This document shows, piece by piece, positions 34,552 to 45,489 of a DNA stretch of 64,000 nucleotides (its first letter is position 1; each line of letters opens with the position of its first letter). The notes below the pieces were generated by a model. That model saw only the letters and a program-made list of their open reading frames with translations, was not told where the DNA came from and searched no databases. Both the position numbers and the translations under genes were made by a program. This DNA comes from Chrysoperla carnea (lineage: Eukaryota > Arthropoda > Insecta > Neuroptera > Chrysopidae), in NCBI RefSeq assembly GCF_905475395.1, contig NC_058339.1, positions 57,297,172-57,361,171 of the forward strand, given 5' to 3'.

Positions 34552-36519
34552 TTACCATCCAAATAGTTTATGTAAAATTTCTGTGATACGATTAACATCA
34601 ATACCAACTGCAATCGCACTTTGAACAATCTTTTGATAGTTTTGATCATTTCGTACAGTACGTACAATAACAAGCATTTTCTCACTTTTTAAATATTCCA
34701 CTAACTTTTGAAATGGCTCACTTGTCTCTAATTTTTGATTATATAAATTCAAGAGCGCTTCGACGTCAATTAACTTTAGAGCATTTTCAAGGAAACCATT
34801 TAATCCTGGTTTGTCAATCGATGGTGGGGCCTCACGTTTAATTTTGTTGCATTTTTTGTTGGTTTTTGGTAAATGCTCTTGGATAAATGGTGGTAGTGGA
34901 ATATTTAATACCTCATGAAGTAAAGCAACGTGAGCATATATTTCATCAACACCGTTGACGTACAGATAATCCACAAACTGAAAGGAATATTTATATTATT
35001 TATCTGGATAATAAAACTTGTTAGATAGGTGGTTTACAGTATAACTAATATTAACGTATCTGCCAGTCAACCCTAGTAGCTCAGTTGGTTAAGGCGCAAC
35101 CAATTCCGTTTGCGTTATGCCTAGGGTAGCTGTTACAACAAAAATTATTTTAATTAATAGTTGTGATGGGCTGATGTAGTGCATGGGATATCCATGAAGG
35201 AGGTGCACTCAGCCTCTCAAAGTAATTGAGGAGCTGATAAATAAAATTAGGTGGTAAAATGATAAATAAAAAAGGTGGTAAAACACATATATGGTATCAC
35301 AATGGGCACTCTATAGTCTAAGTGTGTCCTTTGTGTACAGCCAAAATAACCTAACCTAACCTATGGTGTCTGCGAAAATATTAATTTTTGGGATAATTGG
35401 CCTATCCTATGTTAAGTGGACCATTGCCATGTTTCTAACATTAACTAAATTATTGAAATTAGTTTAGGTGTTCGGCACCCAATAATGGAACAGCAAAAAT
35501 TCAAATATTGTATACATACAAGTCCATATTTTCAGAATATCCATGAAAAAGGCTTTTTCAACTATCAACTATCTTATATCTCGTGGACTTCTCTATTTGT
35601 GAGCAAAGAGAAGGCAAAAGCTAAGAAGCAAGATGACTTTATGCGACTTGAAATTAACACTGTATTAAAGTTAAACGAAACACAAATATGGGAATCATTC
35701 ACAATTATCTTGTTAACGCTGCAAACAGGCGAACACTAAATAACAACAGGAATAGACAACTACCAAACAGTGTATAAAATCACGTGTCATCAAATCCATT
35801 CATTATGCTATGTTATATACCCATTTGATATTTCCCTATTATCCTGGTTATTTAGTGCTCAAATTCGTCAAAAGGAAAGCTTGAAGCTCAATCTAAAGTT
35901 TTTGGGGACACGTCAAAGAAAAATATGATGTATTATATGAAAAGCTTCGCAAGTAAAACATGTTTCAGGTTCGCCAAATCGAGGTCACAAACGACGTTTC
36001 AACTGAATTGATAATGTGAATTAATGAAACGATGATAAGCTGTGCATAATAACAGCAGACAAAAGTATTGTTTCTGATTGATCTACACAATTGTTCTTAA
36101 TTTGTTTAATATATTGTGAATGCAGCCAATTTACAAATATTTTGCTATTTACTTACATTTAAACTAAATAAAAATTTAATAAATAATTTTTTGAAACTAT
36201 AAAGAATTAAATTAATAAAATATAAAAAATATATATATACCTGCTCAAATTCTGGTATTCCATCGATAATTTTAATCAATTGTTTCATTTCTTCGCCATA
36301 GAAAATTTGTATATCTTTTCTAAATTGCTCGTCAACAGCAAAATATTTACCAAACAATTCGATTAATTCATCACTTTTTGCCAATAAAATATTTTTAAAA
36401 TCTTGAATGTCATCATTTAATGTTCCTGCCTTTGCTTGTTTCACGTTCATTCCATTTATACCATAAATCGAATATAGATTTATTATACTTAGTAAGAATA
36501 ATGTTGTAAATAATTTCAT
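34552..36519 (-). CDS. Insect-allergen-repeat / protein G12-like, copy A (2 exons, 234 aa)
   Basis: Paralog of copy B with the same length and the same intron position. Exons, minus strand: 36241-36519 and 34552-34977, phase 0 junction after IPEFEQ. Signal peptide MKLFTTLFLLSIINLYSIYG is clear, so a secreted, probably gut-lumen or microvillar protein is inferred from family habit. Domain landmarks are TLNDDIQDFKNILLAKSDEL, FAVDEQFRKDI, and SEPFQKLVEYLKSEKMLVIV followed by RTVR, ending LHKLFGW. It has one internal repeat unit only, whereas Bla g 1 has several. The basic stretch KTNKKCNKIKREAP between the helical halves could be a processing site. The 1.26-kb intron carries a SINE. Confidence 0.92.
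35071..35364 (+). mobile_element. tRNA-derived SINE in the intron of G12-like copy A
   Basis: The start CCCTAGTAGCTCAGTTGGTT then AAGGCGC matches a tRNA 5' half with a good A box (TAGCTCAGTTGG). No standard B box (GGTTCGANTCC) is present, so it is not a functional tRNA gene. The body has GGATATCCATGAAGGAGGTG and CACTCAGCCTCTC. The 3' end is the repeat AACCTAACCTAACCTA. It lies opposite in orientation to the host gene. Confidence 0.75.
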
Positions 36520-36616
36520 TGTTAATCAATATCTTTTTCTAAAGTGATTAAAAAAATTATAACCAATGACTTTTTTTGTTAGTAGGTATATTAATTAAAA
36601 GTCACTTTGAATGCCT

Positions 36617-36625
36617 TTTTATATA
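36617..36625 (-). promoter_or_regulatory. Candidate TATA box of G12-like copy A
   Basis: TATATAAAA on the minus strand lies about 100 bases upstream of the start codon. It is followed by AGGC, giving a TATA box with a local change of composition. A start about 30 bases downstream would leave a 5' UTR of about 65-70 bases. Confidence 0.45.
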
Positions 36626-36838
36626 TAAATTTTTGTACTTAACAACAGTATCACAGATACCTAAGAAGTCTTTTTTTTTCTATTTATCACAAAATCCTTT
36701 GTAAGTAGCTATTAATAAATCTATATGATCAAAGGAATTTTGATTTGATTAATAATAAACTTGTGAAAATGATTAATTATCCAATGGCGGTTGGTAAGCA
36801 AAAACGTGTTTTTGAATATAATATACTTTACGATACTA

Positions 36839-36974
36839 GTGGGATAACAGCATTATTAACATACGCCTGTGTTTGCACAACGAGTGCGTACACGAGTTTG
36901 GCAATCGCAGAAGTACTTTTATAATGCGTTATCACACTTATATCGTACAAAACTTCTATCTACGCCTCTAAAAT
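36839..36974 (-). mobile_element. MITE family A copy 2
   Basis: The reverse complement shares with 4,384-4,608 the phrases AAGTACTTCTGCGATT, GTACGCACTCGTTGTGCAAA and TTAATAATGCTGTTATCCC, and ATTTTAGAGGCGTAG at the other end. It is shorter than copy 1, which has the extra internal hairpin. Confidence 0.75.
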
Positions 36975-36979
36975 GTATA

Positions 36980-38160
36980 AAATTGGCCATGGCTTATTGA
37001 CAAAAATAGAAAATTAAAAAAATTACTATAGTAACTGAATTCATTACCGCTCTAATGCGAGAATGAATATCACATTAGGGCAAAAATGAACTATTTTTTG
37101 GACGCATGTTAAGTGAGAATAGTAGGTACTTCTTTTATCACGGGCGTAGATTCACTAAAATTTGAGTGTGTGTAACGTAAATGTACATCTAGCGAATAGT
37201 GTTTCAAACCATTTGCAATAAGTTGGAAATTTGTATAGACAAAGTTGAAGTATAGCTATAACACGATGGCAACCAAGGTCTTCAACTGCGGGGCGAAAAA
37301 AGTGACGCCACAAAATTTTAATTGATTTCTGTTGTTTTGATAGAATATCACAGAAAAATAAACACAAAAGTATTTTATCCGACTCTAGACAGAATTATTT
37401 TTGCATTTATTTTTATTCCATCTTTTTTTTTCGGATTTCATTTCAGGCATTTATTTGAAATTGGTGACACAATTAAAAATTTTCTTGGTTCTTCACTTAA
37501 AAAGGGCGACTTTCCCAATAACGTTGTGGTTTGTCCAGTCAGCGCATTGTTATCAATTGTTTTAAGAAGTTGAGTGCATCTTTTTCATGCATATGCCATG
37601 CACTACAGCCTACCACAAGTATTTAAACAACACAAGGATATAAATAGAAATTGAAATTACTAAATCATTTTAACATAAAAAAAAACGCTCATTAATCATA
37701 GGACAAGAGTTCCTAAAGTTGGAACATTTTTTAAAAACTTCATAGTATTAAATAAAAGGTGCTTAACGTTTAGTCCACGATAATTTAAATTTTTTCTCAT
37801 AAATTCAATTCGATACTTGTCAATTAAATCTCCAAGCTTCTGTTTATCTGGTAGAGAAAATTTTTTTGTTTTTGGTAATTTAAAATTTTACTTTAATTAA
37901 AATAATTTATAAATTTCTCCACACGACCACACATAAACCTTTTTAAGTGTTCTTCTTCAATCCTTTTTTTACTCTTCAGCCTCCTTTTCCATTCATTCTG
38001 AAGTGGCTATCAAATATTATCCCTACTTCTAGAGCTTTGTTTTTCAAAATGGTTAAAATTGCTCTGCTTATTTTATATTTTGTACTTGCTGTAGTAAAAT
38101 GGATTATACCATACCCGTCTCAGTTTTTGAATACGTATTTTACACAATAGTTAGGATTTT
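36980..38160. other. Intergenic, no gene seen
   Basis: Several frames of 67-83 codons on the plus strand (37,322-37,573 and 37,947-38,150) lack any family, signal or splice support. Confidence 0.4.
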
Positions 38161-38165
38161 TCAAA

Positions 38166-38605
38166 TAGTACAATAAAATTAAATATCTATAGGAAAAAAG
38201 GTGTTGCATTTTTGAAATTTGGCACAGTTATTATGTTGTAACAATTTTGTAACGAAAAATCGACTACTCAGAGGGGGAAGGCAAAATATAAAAAACTATG
38301 AAACAAATAAAAAATCCAATGGCTGAAGTAATTATGCACATTTTTTACTCATTCAAGCACGCGCAAAATCCTCTTAATTAAGTTTTCTGCAGGGAAATTT
38401 ATATGAAAAATGGTATAGATCCGATACAAATAACTTCGTCATTTTTATCGGATCAAAAACCTCCCAAAAAAGGTTTAGTTCCCCCTCCTCAGAGTAGTCG
38501 ACTTTCGATACGAAGTTGTTACATTCTAATAAGCATTAAATTTCAAAGTCGCAAAACTTTTAAACCTTATTTCCATGTTTTTTTTTTATTTAATTTTATT
38601 GTACT
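38166..38605 (+). mobile_element. TIR element, family C copy 2 (440 bp)
   Basis: It begins TAGTACAATAAAATT and ends AATTTTATTGTACTA, the same termini as 9,631-9,998. The arms are long. AACGAAAAATCGACTACTCA on the left faces AGAGTAGTCGACTTTCGATA on the right, with GAGGGGGAA / TTCCCCCTC inside, so the element can fold back over most of its length. It is non-coding. Confidence 0.82.
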
Positions 38606-38609
38606 AAAA

Positions 38610-40530
38610 AGTTATGCTCAACTTTAAAATTTCAATAAATTTATTTTATATAATATTCACGTTTTGTCAAATCTTTGCAAAAATACGCTACTTTTATTAT
38701 TATTTCTTTAAATAAAATCATCAATATCCAAGTATTTATCATTAAAAAATAATTAAATAATGATATACTTTGTAATAAAAAAGGAATTAATCATATTTAT
38801 TAAATTGTTTTTCGATTACTAGTGGAATGTAAATATTACAGACTAGGTTAAAGCAATTTTATTATCTGTCTTTTAATATTCACATTTTAAAAAAGGTACT
38901 CTGAATCACATAGTCTTTCTTTAATAATAATGTAAATAAGAGATATGGTGTAAGTAACAGTGGCGTAGTTAGCAACGAAGGGGGAAGGGGCCCCATTTCA
39001 AGACTTTCTCTGGATTTTCTTTTTCGTTATACTGTTGAGACACTTCGGCGCCTTATTTGTCAAAAAGATTGGGGATTAAAATAAGTGGACAAATATTCCC
39101 ATTAAATTTAAAAATGGAAAATCGGAGAATTAAAGCGAATCAAAAGAAAATACCACGATACCTTTGATTCATTAGTTTTGTTTTTCATGTATTAGGAATG
39201 GCTTTTAATTTGAAAAAAAATAAAAGTTCTTGAAGTTAATGAAAAGAAATTATGTCAACTTATTTGTTTTAAACTTATTTAAACCATTGCCTCTTTTTTG
39301 TAAAACTACTAAACTAAAACTTACTTGCTTTCCTTTTTCAGATATCGTAATGATGGACAGAAGAACAGATGAGCAGATGTAGACGTACAGCGAAGAAACA
39401 GATCTAATTTAACGATTTTGTTATCACTTATACCAAATTTTACTTGCATCATCAATATTTTTATGCGTTATAAACTTTGGATTTAAATTTAATATACTCC
39501 TGATTTATTACATAATTGAAGGGTATACAAAAATATCATATACACGCATATTGATCTATAAAAAAATTCGTAGCGTAAGAGCTGCGTTAGCTAAGCCAAT
39601 TCCCTGAGAGATTGAAAAAAAAAACACATTTTTTTTTAAATCGAATATTGCAATTTTAGTTATCCAAGATATTTTATTTTGAAAACTAAGCGTCAAGAGA
39701 AAAGATTACAAGAGTAATTTCTTTGCTTAAAACTGATCAAAAAATACAAAAATATTTGTTATTTTGAAAAAAATCAAATTTTGTACTTTGCGCACCCCTC
39801 ACCTTTTGTTTATGTGTCGATTTTTCTGATTAAAAAACCCTTCTTGATACCAAATTTACGTATAGATACATAGGTATATACATATTTATCAATTTTAAAG
39901 ATTTTTTCAAAATTCCATCATCAGTACAAAAAAGCAATAGCTCCATTTCCTTTGGCAATTCGCTAAAAATTCATGTCAACAATGCATTAATTCCATATAA
40001 TCTTTATCAAGTGTAAATTTCCACGTACGGAGTGGAGTTTGCTATACCTACAATAGATGTTCCACCGGGTCTATAAAACATTCTCATCAAGACACAGGTG
40101 ACCATAATTACCATTAATTATCATAATCAAGTAAGTACACGTTAAATGCAATTTGTATAATAAATTCATCATAATTATTATCACGTAATAATGAATAACG
40201 TAAACTAATAATAATAGTGGAGATGTGTAATACCAGGGATCAAAGTTTACATTCCAATTATTCAACTTTTTTTTTGGTTTTTAACTTATCATGATTTTAC
40301 AGTATTTTTTTCGAAAATGTAAATATTAAATGGACATCGATAAAAACATATGATCCATAGTAGTAAGATATGTGATCATAGTGTACTGTTGGTCACACCC
40401 TAATGTACCCAGAATCACCTCCACCTATTATACCTGTAGGTGCCTTTTCAGTTATCTTTACAATTTACTCTAGAGAACATGCTTCTTTTCAAACTTCATT
40501 CAAACTTCTTACTCGACATGGTCTACATTT
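38610..40530. other. Intergenic, no gene seen
   Basis: AT-rich DNA without supportable genes. Confidence 0.4.
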
Positions 40531-40539
40531 TTGTAATGT

Positions 40540-40612
40540 ATACGTCATGCTCTTTTATTTGATACCCCACTTGGATATATTTGAAAGGATTCGATTTTTC
40601 ATCCCCACGTTC
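40540..40612 (-). mobile_element. Family D repeat fragment, copy 2
   Basis: TGTATACGTCATGCTCTTTT then ATTTGATACC, and CACTTGGATATATTTGAAAG with CATCCCCAC, is the inverted match of part of the element at 15,381-15,632. The 87-codon plus frame over this stretch is therefore repeat-derived and not a gene. Confidence 0.65.
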
Positions 40613-40619
40613 TCGCTCC

Positions 40620-42120
40620 ACCTTTCCACTGCCCGAAGATTAAAAATAGATATAAACAATCCTTGAAGGTGCGGTTGTATATCTTGTCAATATTAGAGCT
40701 TAATCGATGCACAACTTTTTGAGTTTTTGAAGCACAACCCCTTACTTTACTATAAAATTCGTTGAGTAGTTTTACAGATCTAAGCATTCTACAAATAAAT
40801 GCGTATGGATAATCATTTCCTACGTTACTTATCAATCTTCTAGTATACAAACTTTGTCTTGATTGCTTGCTGTCTCATAAATAGCAATCAATATCTGCCA
40901 ATAAATTAGAGAATGAATTAAGGTACAATGTATCCTTGGTACTTCATCCTACCCTGCAATTTATTTATTGATGATAGTGAAAGCATTTCTTCGATATCGT
41001 ATATTAAAGGTAGTAAGCAAGTGAAAGTTGATTAACGTTTATGTTAACGTAGGTATTATTATTATTGTTATTATTATTATTATAAATATTACTTGTGATT
41101 GTAGGCGTGTGAAAGTGGTGGTCTCATCATACTAGTCCAAAAATAGCCAATATGACTTCATCGATTAACATAACTACATCATGCATTTCTATATTTATTG
41201 TTAATTGATTTTTGTCTAATATGATAATTATATTACATGAAATATTTTTTCTCATTATGTAAGAGTACATGAAGAAGCATTACAGTTCCGGTTTTACGTT
41301 TTTAATACGATCAGGAACTTGATATTGCCGCCCTTGAGTAAATTGTTAGTAAAAAAATTGTTAAAAAGTCTAAATCGTTTTCCAACCATTTTCTAAATTC
41401 TGTTTTTAGCACTTCCAAATGTCCAAATAAATTCACCTTTTTATGATGATACAGTGATAAGTTATAATAAAATTTATGATTAATCTAATTCCAGTTTGAG
41501 ATTGTTTTGGATAATGCCCTAAATCAATATTTTCTTAAAAAAGATTTAAAAAAAATTATTAATATTGGCACAAAGTTTTAGACATTAAAAATTTAAAATT
41601 TAATGCTGATGAAGAAATTTTTTGTTTTTATTTAAGTACTGTAAAATTTTGTTTAAACTAAATTCATTTACGAGTAAAGGAGGGGTATCGATAAGGTCTA
41701 AATTCTGCTCCAGAATAACGAAAAAAGCCAAGTTATACGATTTGATATTTTCTTTAAACTGTAATTTTTGCTCAAAATGTTACATTTTCAGTAACATTTG
41801 AACTTCAACAGATATCATTAATAGATAATCAACTTTTACTAATCCATAGCAGGTATGGTTAACTCTTCCTTTTAGAAGTGTTTTGATCGCACTTTTTACG
41901 TAACATAAACATGTTTTCATCTTGAAAACACGACTATGAATCCTGGTACACATATTTATTAGATCTTGGAACATGGTATGGTATGGTTTTCTTAAAAACT
42001 AGTCGCACTGAAGAAACGAATGCTTATTTAAAACATTATCATAAAATTTTTTTGTAAAGAACCCTGCGCATTAAGTAATGGATTTGGCTTTTGTTTAAAA
42101 TTTCTTGAAACGGATTTGGT
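40620..42120. other. Intergenic, no gene seen
   Basis: A (TTA)n microsatellite lies at about 41,055-41,083. Nothing else is assignable. Confidence 0.4.
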
Positions 42121-42125
42121 TGAGG

Positions 42126-42139
42126 TATAAAATCTATTA
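42126..42139 (+). repeat. Target-site duplication, left copy
   Basis: TATAAAATCTATTA, identical to 44,275-44,288, directly abuts the TAA-type tail of the retrotransposon. It defines the insertion boundary. Confidence 0.88.
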
Positions 42140-44274
42140 TTATTATTATTTATTTATTTGACTCTAAAACTTATCAATTTACAGCTTTTAATTTAATTAT
42201 ACATTATATTTATAAAAAAAAAATAAACAAATTGTTACTCTAACTTCCCCTTCCTTACGCTTAATATTTTTTTAATAACTCTAGCCATATCTTTTTGCTT
42301 AAGTTCCTCTTTATAGTCCATCATTTCAATTATATTTTTACCACTTTCCAAATTAACCCTTAACTCACTCAATCCTTCACAAAATAACATCAAATGCTCC
42401 TCACTTTCACTTTCACTGCATATTGCACATATTTTATTTCCTTCTACATCCTTTGCACTGTCATAATTCCAAACTCCAAGTCTAAATCTTGCAAATTCCC
42501 TTCTTTCACTAAGCTCCAAATTATTAATATAGTGTGCTCCATCTTTATAGTGGTTTATTCTGGCGAAAAATTGCAATGATTTTTTTACTCTAATATCCGT
42601 AAACATTTTTCCGTAGGCATCATTCTCAATTTTTTCCTCTACTATTTTCATAGTTTTTTGTAGCATAGTTTCTTCATATTCTTCACTTATTTTTATGCCT
42701 AATTCCTCTAACTTTATGTCCATTTTGTCTCCCCAGCTTTTATGCTCACCGTACTGACTATTCGCTACACACGCCCTTTGGATAACTTTTTGTGGGTTAG
42801 ACTTTAACTTTAAGTAGTATTTTATTTCATTTTTTAATATTTCGCACTCTAATGGTAATTTTCCCAATTCAATCAAAACAGCATTATTTACAGTAGCCGC
42901 GCTCACACCTAATATTTCTTTAAATATTTTGTTCCTAGCTTTTTCTAACTTCATTATCCCATTTTTATTGCCCCATATCTGGCATCCATAAGTTAGAATC
43001 GGCTTTATTAGAACCTCAACTATGCGTATTAAGGTGCTGGCTGACATCCATTGGTTACTATACATAAACCTCCTTATGATAAAAAGCCCTCTTTCTGCTT
43101 TCTTTACTGCTTCCTTAAAGTGCATGTCCCATTTTCCATTCCAGTTGAAATGTAGCCCTAGATATTTGAAATTATCGACTGTCTCAATTCTCCTACCATT
43201 GTATGTCCATTTTTCTGCTTGCTTCAGTTTATGCCCGTTCCTGAATACCATTATTTTTGTCTTATTTTCATTTACCACGATTTTATTTTTTTCACTATAT
43301 CTGTGCAACTGATCTATAGCTCTTTGCATACCGATTGCCGTTTGTGATATTATTACCATATCATCTGCGTACATTAACACATTAATTTCGTTGTTCAACA
43401 TCCAAGGTGCATGTGTATCCACCTCCTTTATGTTGTCCGGTAGGTCATTAATAAACAAGGAGAACAATGTAGCAGACATCTGGCATCCCTGCCTTAATCC
43501 CCTAGATGTCATTCCTCGTTCTGTTAAATTATTATCATTGATTTTTATACAAAAATCATAGCTCTGGTAGATAGCTTTTAATAGCTTTATCATTTCTGAC
43601 GACACATTCAATTTCATTAATTTATCCCATAGAAGCTCTCTGTCAATAGAATCAAAAGCCTTTTCCATGTCAACAAAACAGCAGTACAATTTCTTCCTTT
43701 TCCTTCCCAACGTCCTTTCCACTAATTCATTTAAAATTAATAAATTGTCCAGAGTACCATAATTCTTTCTAAATCCTGCTTGTAATGGGGATATAATTTT
43801 CTCCTTTAACGCCCACTTTTGCAGTCTGTCTGCAATTATTTTTAAGAAAACTTTGCTTATAATAGGTAATAATGTTATGCCCCTATAGTTTGTAAAATTT
43901 GCCTTATCTCCTTTATTTTTGTATATATTACAGATAATGCCGGTTTTCCAATCCTGCGGTATTTGTTTGGTTTCTTTTATTATATTAAACATTTCTGTGA
44001 GAATTTCTACTATATTGCCGTCCTTTCCGGCAGCAAATTTTATAAATTCCGCTGGTATCCCATCAATACCAACTGCCTTTCCATTTTTTAAGTTATCTAT
44101 GGCATCATTTACTTCTTCCCAAGTTATTTCTCTATCTAGTATTTCATAACAATTCTCGTTTATGTCTTGATTAATTTCATGCTCCTTTTCCATTTGGTTT
44201 TGTTCACGTCTTTTTCTATATAACTTTTCGTAGTATTCTAGCCATTGCTTTCCCTGGATATTCACTAGTTTTTT
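42140..44274 (-). mobile_element. 5'-truncated non-LTR (LINE) retrotransposon, 2135 bp
   Basis: On the minus strand the element begins within ORF2, upstream of the reverse transcriptase, and ends after a short 3' UTR in an AAATAAATAATAATAATAAT tail. It is bounded by a perfect 14-bp target-site duplication, TATAAAATCTATTA, at 42,126-42,139 and 44,275-44,288. The truncated start with intact 3' end, simple-repeat tail and variable-length duplication are the signature of target-primed reverse transcription. The endonuclease part and ORF1 are absent, so the copy cannot move by itself. The open frame and perfect duplication show recent insertion. Confidence 0.93.
42235..44265 (-). CDS. LINE ORF2 fragment: reverse transcriptase and C-terminal zinc motif
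   Basis: About 676 codons without a stop or frameshift, encoding the C-terminal two thirds of a LINE ORF2. Reverse transcriptase motifs in order: LKNGKAVGIDGIPAEF (near residue 60), NYRGITLLPIISKVF, QAGFRKNYGT, the catalytic FVDMEKAFDSI (motif A), RGLRQGCQMSATLFSLFIND (motif B), and the catalytic MYADDM (motif C), then FKYLGLHF. The thumb region is followed by a C-x2-C-x7-H-x4-C motif (CAICSESESEEHLMLFC) near the end. No RNase H domain is seen after it. The N-terminal AP endonuclease is missing through 5' truncation, so the apparent start is not a real start codon. Clade is not certain. The TAA-type tail and zinc motif are compatible with the I/Jockey side of the LINE tree. Confidence 0.95.
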   Translation of the reverse strand: MNIQGKQWLEYYEKLYRKRREQNQMEKEHEINQDINENCYEILDREITWEEVNDAIDNLKNGKAVGIDGIPAEFIKFAAGKDGNIVEILTEMFNIIKETKQIPQDWKTGIICNIYKNKGDKANFTNYRGITLLPIISKVFLKIIADRLQKWALKEKIISPLQAGFRKNYGTLDNLLILNELVERTLGRKRKKLYCCFVDMEKAFDSIDRELLWDKLMKLNVSSEMIKLLKAIYQSYDFCIKINDNNLTERGMTSRGLRQGCQMSATLFSLFINDLPDNIKEVDTHAPWMLNNEINVLMYADDMVIISQTAIGMQRAIDQLHRYSEKNKIVVNENKTKIMVFRNGHKLKQAEKWTYNGRRIETVDNFKYLGLHFNWNGKWDMHFKEAVKKAERGLFIIRRFMYSNQWMSASTLIRIVEVLIKPILTYGCQIWGNKNGIMKLEKARNKIFKEILGVSAATVNNAVLIELGKLPLECEILKNEIKYYLKLKSNPQKVIQRACVANSQYGEHKSWGDKMDIKLEELGIKISEEYEETMLQKTMKIVEEKIENDAYGKMFTDIRVKKSLQFFARINHYKDGAHYINNLELSERREFARFRLGVWNYDSAKDVEGNKICAICSESESEEHLMLFCEGLSELRVNLESGKNIIEMMDYKEELKQKDMARVIKKILSVRKGKLE

Positions 44275-44288
44275 TATAAAATCTATTA
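44275..44288 (+). repeat. Target-site duplication, right copy
   Basis: TATAAAATCTATTA abuts the truncated 5' end of the LINE. It is identical to the left copy. Confidence 0.88.
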
Positions 44289-44299
44289 CTTTATTTTGA

Positions 44300-45170
44300 A
44301 AACCGTAACTTCAATCAAGGTTTATAAATTTGTTTGGTTAAAATTATCTTGAATGATTATTATCAAAATTTTTGAATTACACGAATTTTCGAAAGGTAGC
44401 TACTACCAGTTAAGAAATTTAGCAAGAAATTTAGCAAAATTTGGCCACTGAATTCGACCAGATTCATTTAAAAAGGTGATTTAAACCGAAGTAAAACAAA
44501 AAGAATTTATATGATTTTTTGGTTAACCCTAAAAAATTGATTATTATCAAAATTGGAGAAAAACATTATTTTTCTATCTACTCAAATTTTGAAAGGGCCC
44601 TTAAGAAAATTCGAAAAAATCGATAAAATTGTTATTCACAACTGATTTATGTAACAAAATTATTATATCGTATTTTAGAAAATTAAAAATGCCAACGATG
44701 GCAATTCTTATATTAAAACAAATACAATTTGTTTTTGTTAATAAATTTAGAAACGTACAATTAAATATTTTTTCGGTGGGAAAACCAGATGGCTAGTTTT
44801 GGCCAGATGTATTTGAAGTGCCGTTACCTCTTAAATTAAGGCAGAAAAAATTAATAAATAAATATGTATATTAAATACTCTAAATAATAATAATTTACAT
44901 ATTAATTAATTTTAAAAAGTTTTGATAAAAATATGATCTTGATATTTGAATAAATACTTCAATTAAATAAACATATTTATTTACCTACCTTCTTGATTAG
45001 AGAAAGTCTTATTTAAATTAATTGTAGGATGTTATTAAAAAGATTAAATATTCTAGTTTGGAAAATTAATTGAATAACAAGCATGTGAATGCGGCCCTTA
45101 TGGTTCACATCATCAACTTTTCAGAGAATAAATAAACACGCGTCCTGGAATATAAGAAGTTCTAGGATCA
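44300..45170. other. Intergenic, no gene seen
   Basis: AT-rich, no supportable gene. Confidence 0.4.
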
Positions 45171-45176
45171 ACATTC

Positions 45177-45310
45177 GGATCTGAAAAAATAGACCGATAA
45201 AATTGTTGTAGTTGTAATAACGAGTTGATTGGGTTGAGTTTGTCAACTGTAGAGCAGATTGAGTTTGGAAGTTTTTAGCCCTTGCGTTCAATTTGGTCAA
45301 TTTTTCCGTT
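45177..45310 (-). mobile_element. TIR element, family E copy 2
   Basis: The reverse complement reads GGGCTAAAAACTTCC, TTGACAAACTCAACCCAATC then AACTCGTTATTACAAC, and TCGGTCTATTTTTTCAGA. This matches the interior and one end of the 29,787-29,956 element. The other end is the weaker TTGGTCAATTTTTCCG. The copy has diverged more than copy 1. Confidence 0.7.
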
Positions 45311-45404
45311 ATATTTTTTGCTAAATCCACATTCGACGCTTGCAAAGGTATTATTTAGTTATACAATTTCATAAAATTCAATATTCTTTCTGTAAATATC
45401 AGTT

Positions 45405-45485
45405 TTATAGAAAAAATGGTCAGGGGATAAATTATTGTTTAATTTATTTTCTACAATATAACTAATTATCAAAATTTCCAGTTTC
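45405..45485 (+). repeat. Family B fold-back fragment
   Basis: TAGAAAAAATGGTCAGGGGATAA then TTTTCTACAATATAACTAATTATCAAAATT resembles the arm of the family B elements (14,636-14,700). It is a fragment only. Confidence 0.5.
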
Positions 45486-45489
45486 CTAA

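Noticed and set aside
35071-35140. Functional tRNA gene
   Set aside because: The A box is good, but there is no B box, no foldable anticodon and acceptor arms in order, and the sequence continues into a SINE body.
40403-40666. 87-codon plus-strand frame
   Set aside because: Part of it is the inverted copy of the non-coding repeat at 15,381-15,632.
42394-44149. Plus-strand frames of 61-96 codons over the LINE
   Set aside because: Antisense shadows of the reverse transcriptase frame.
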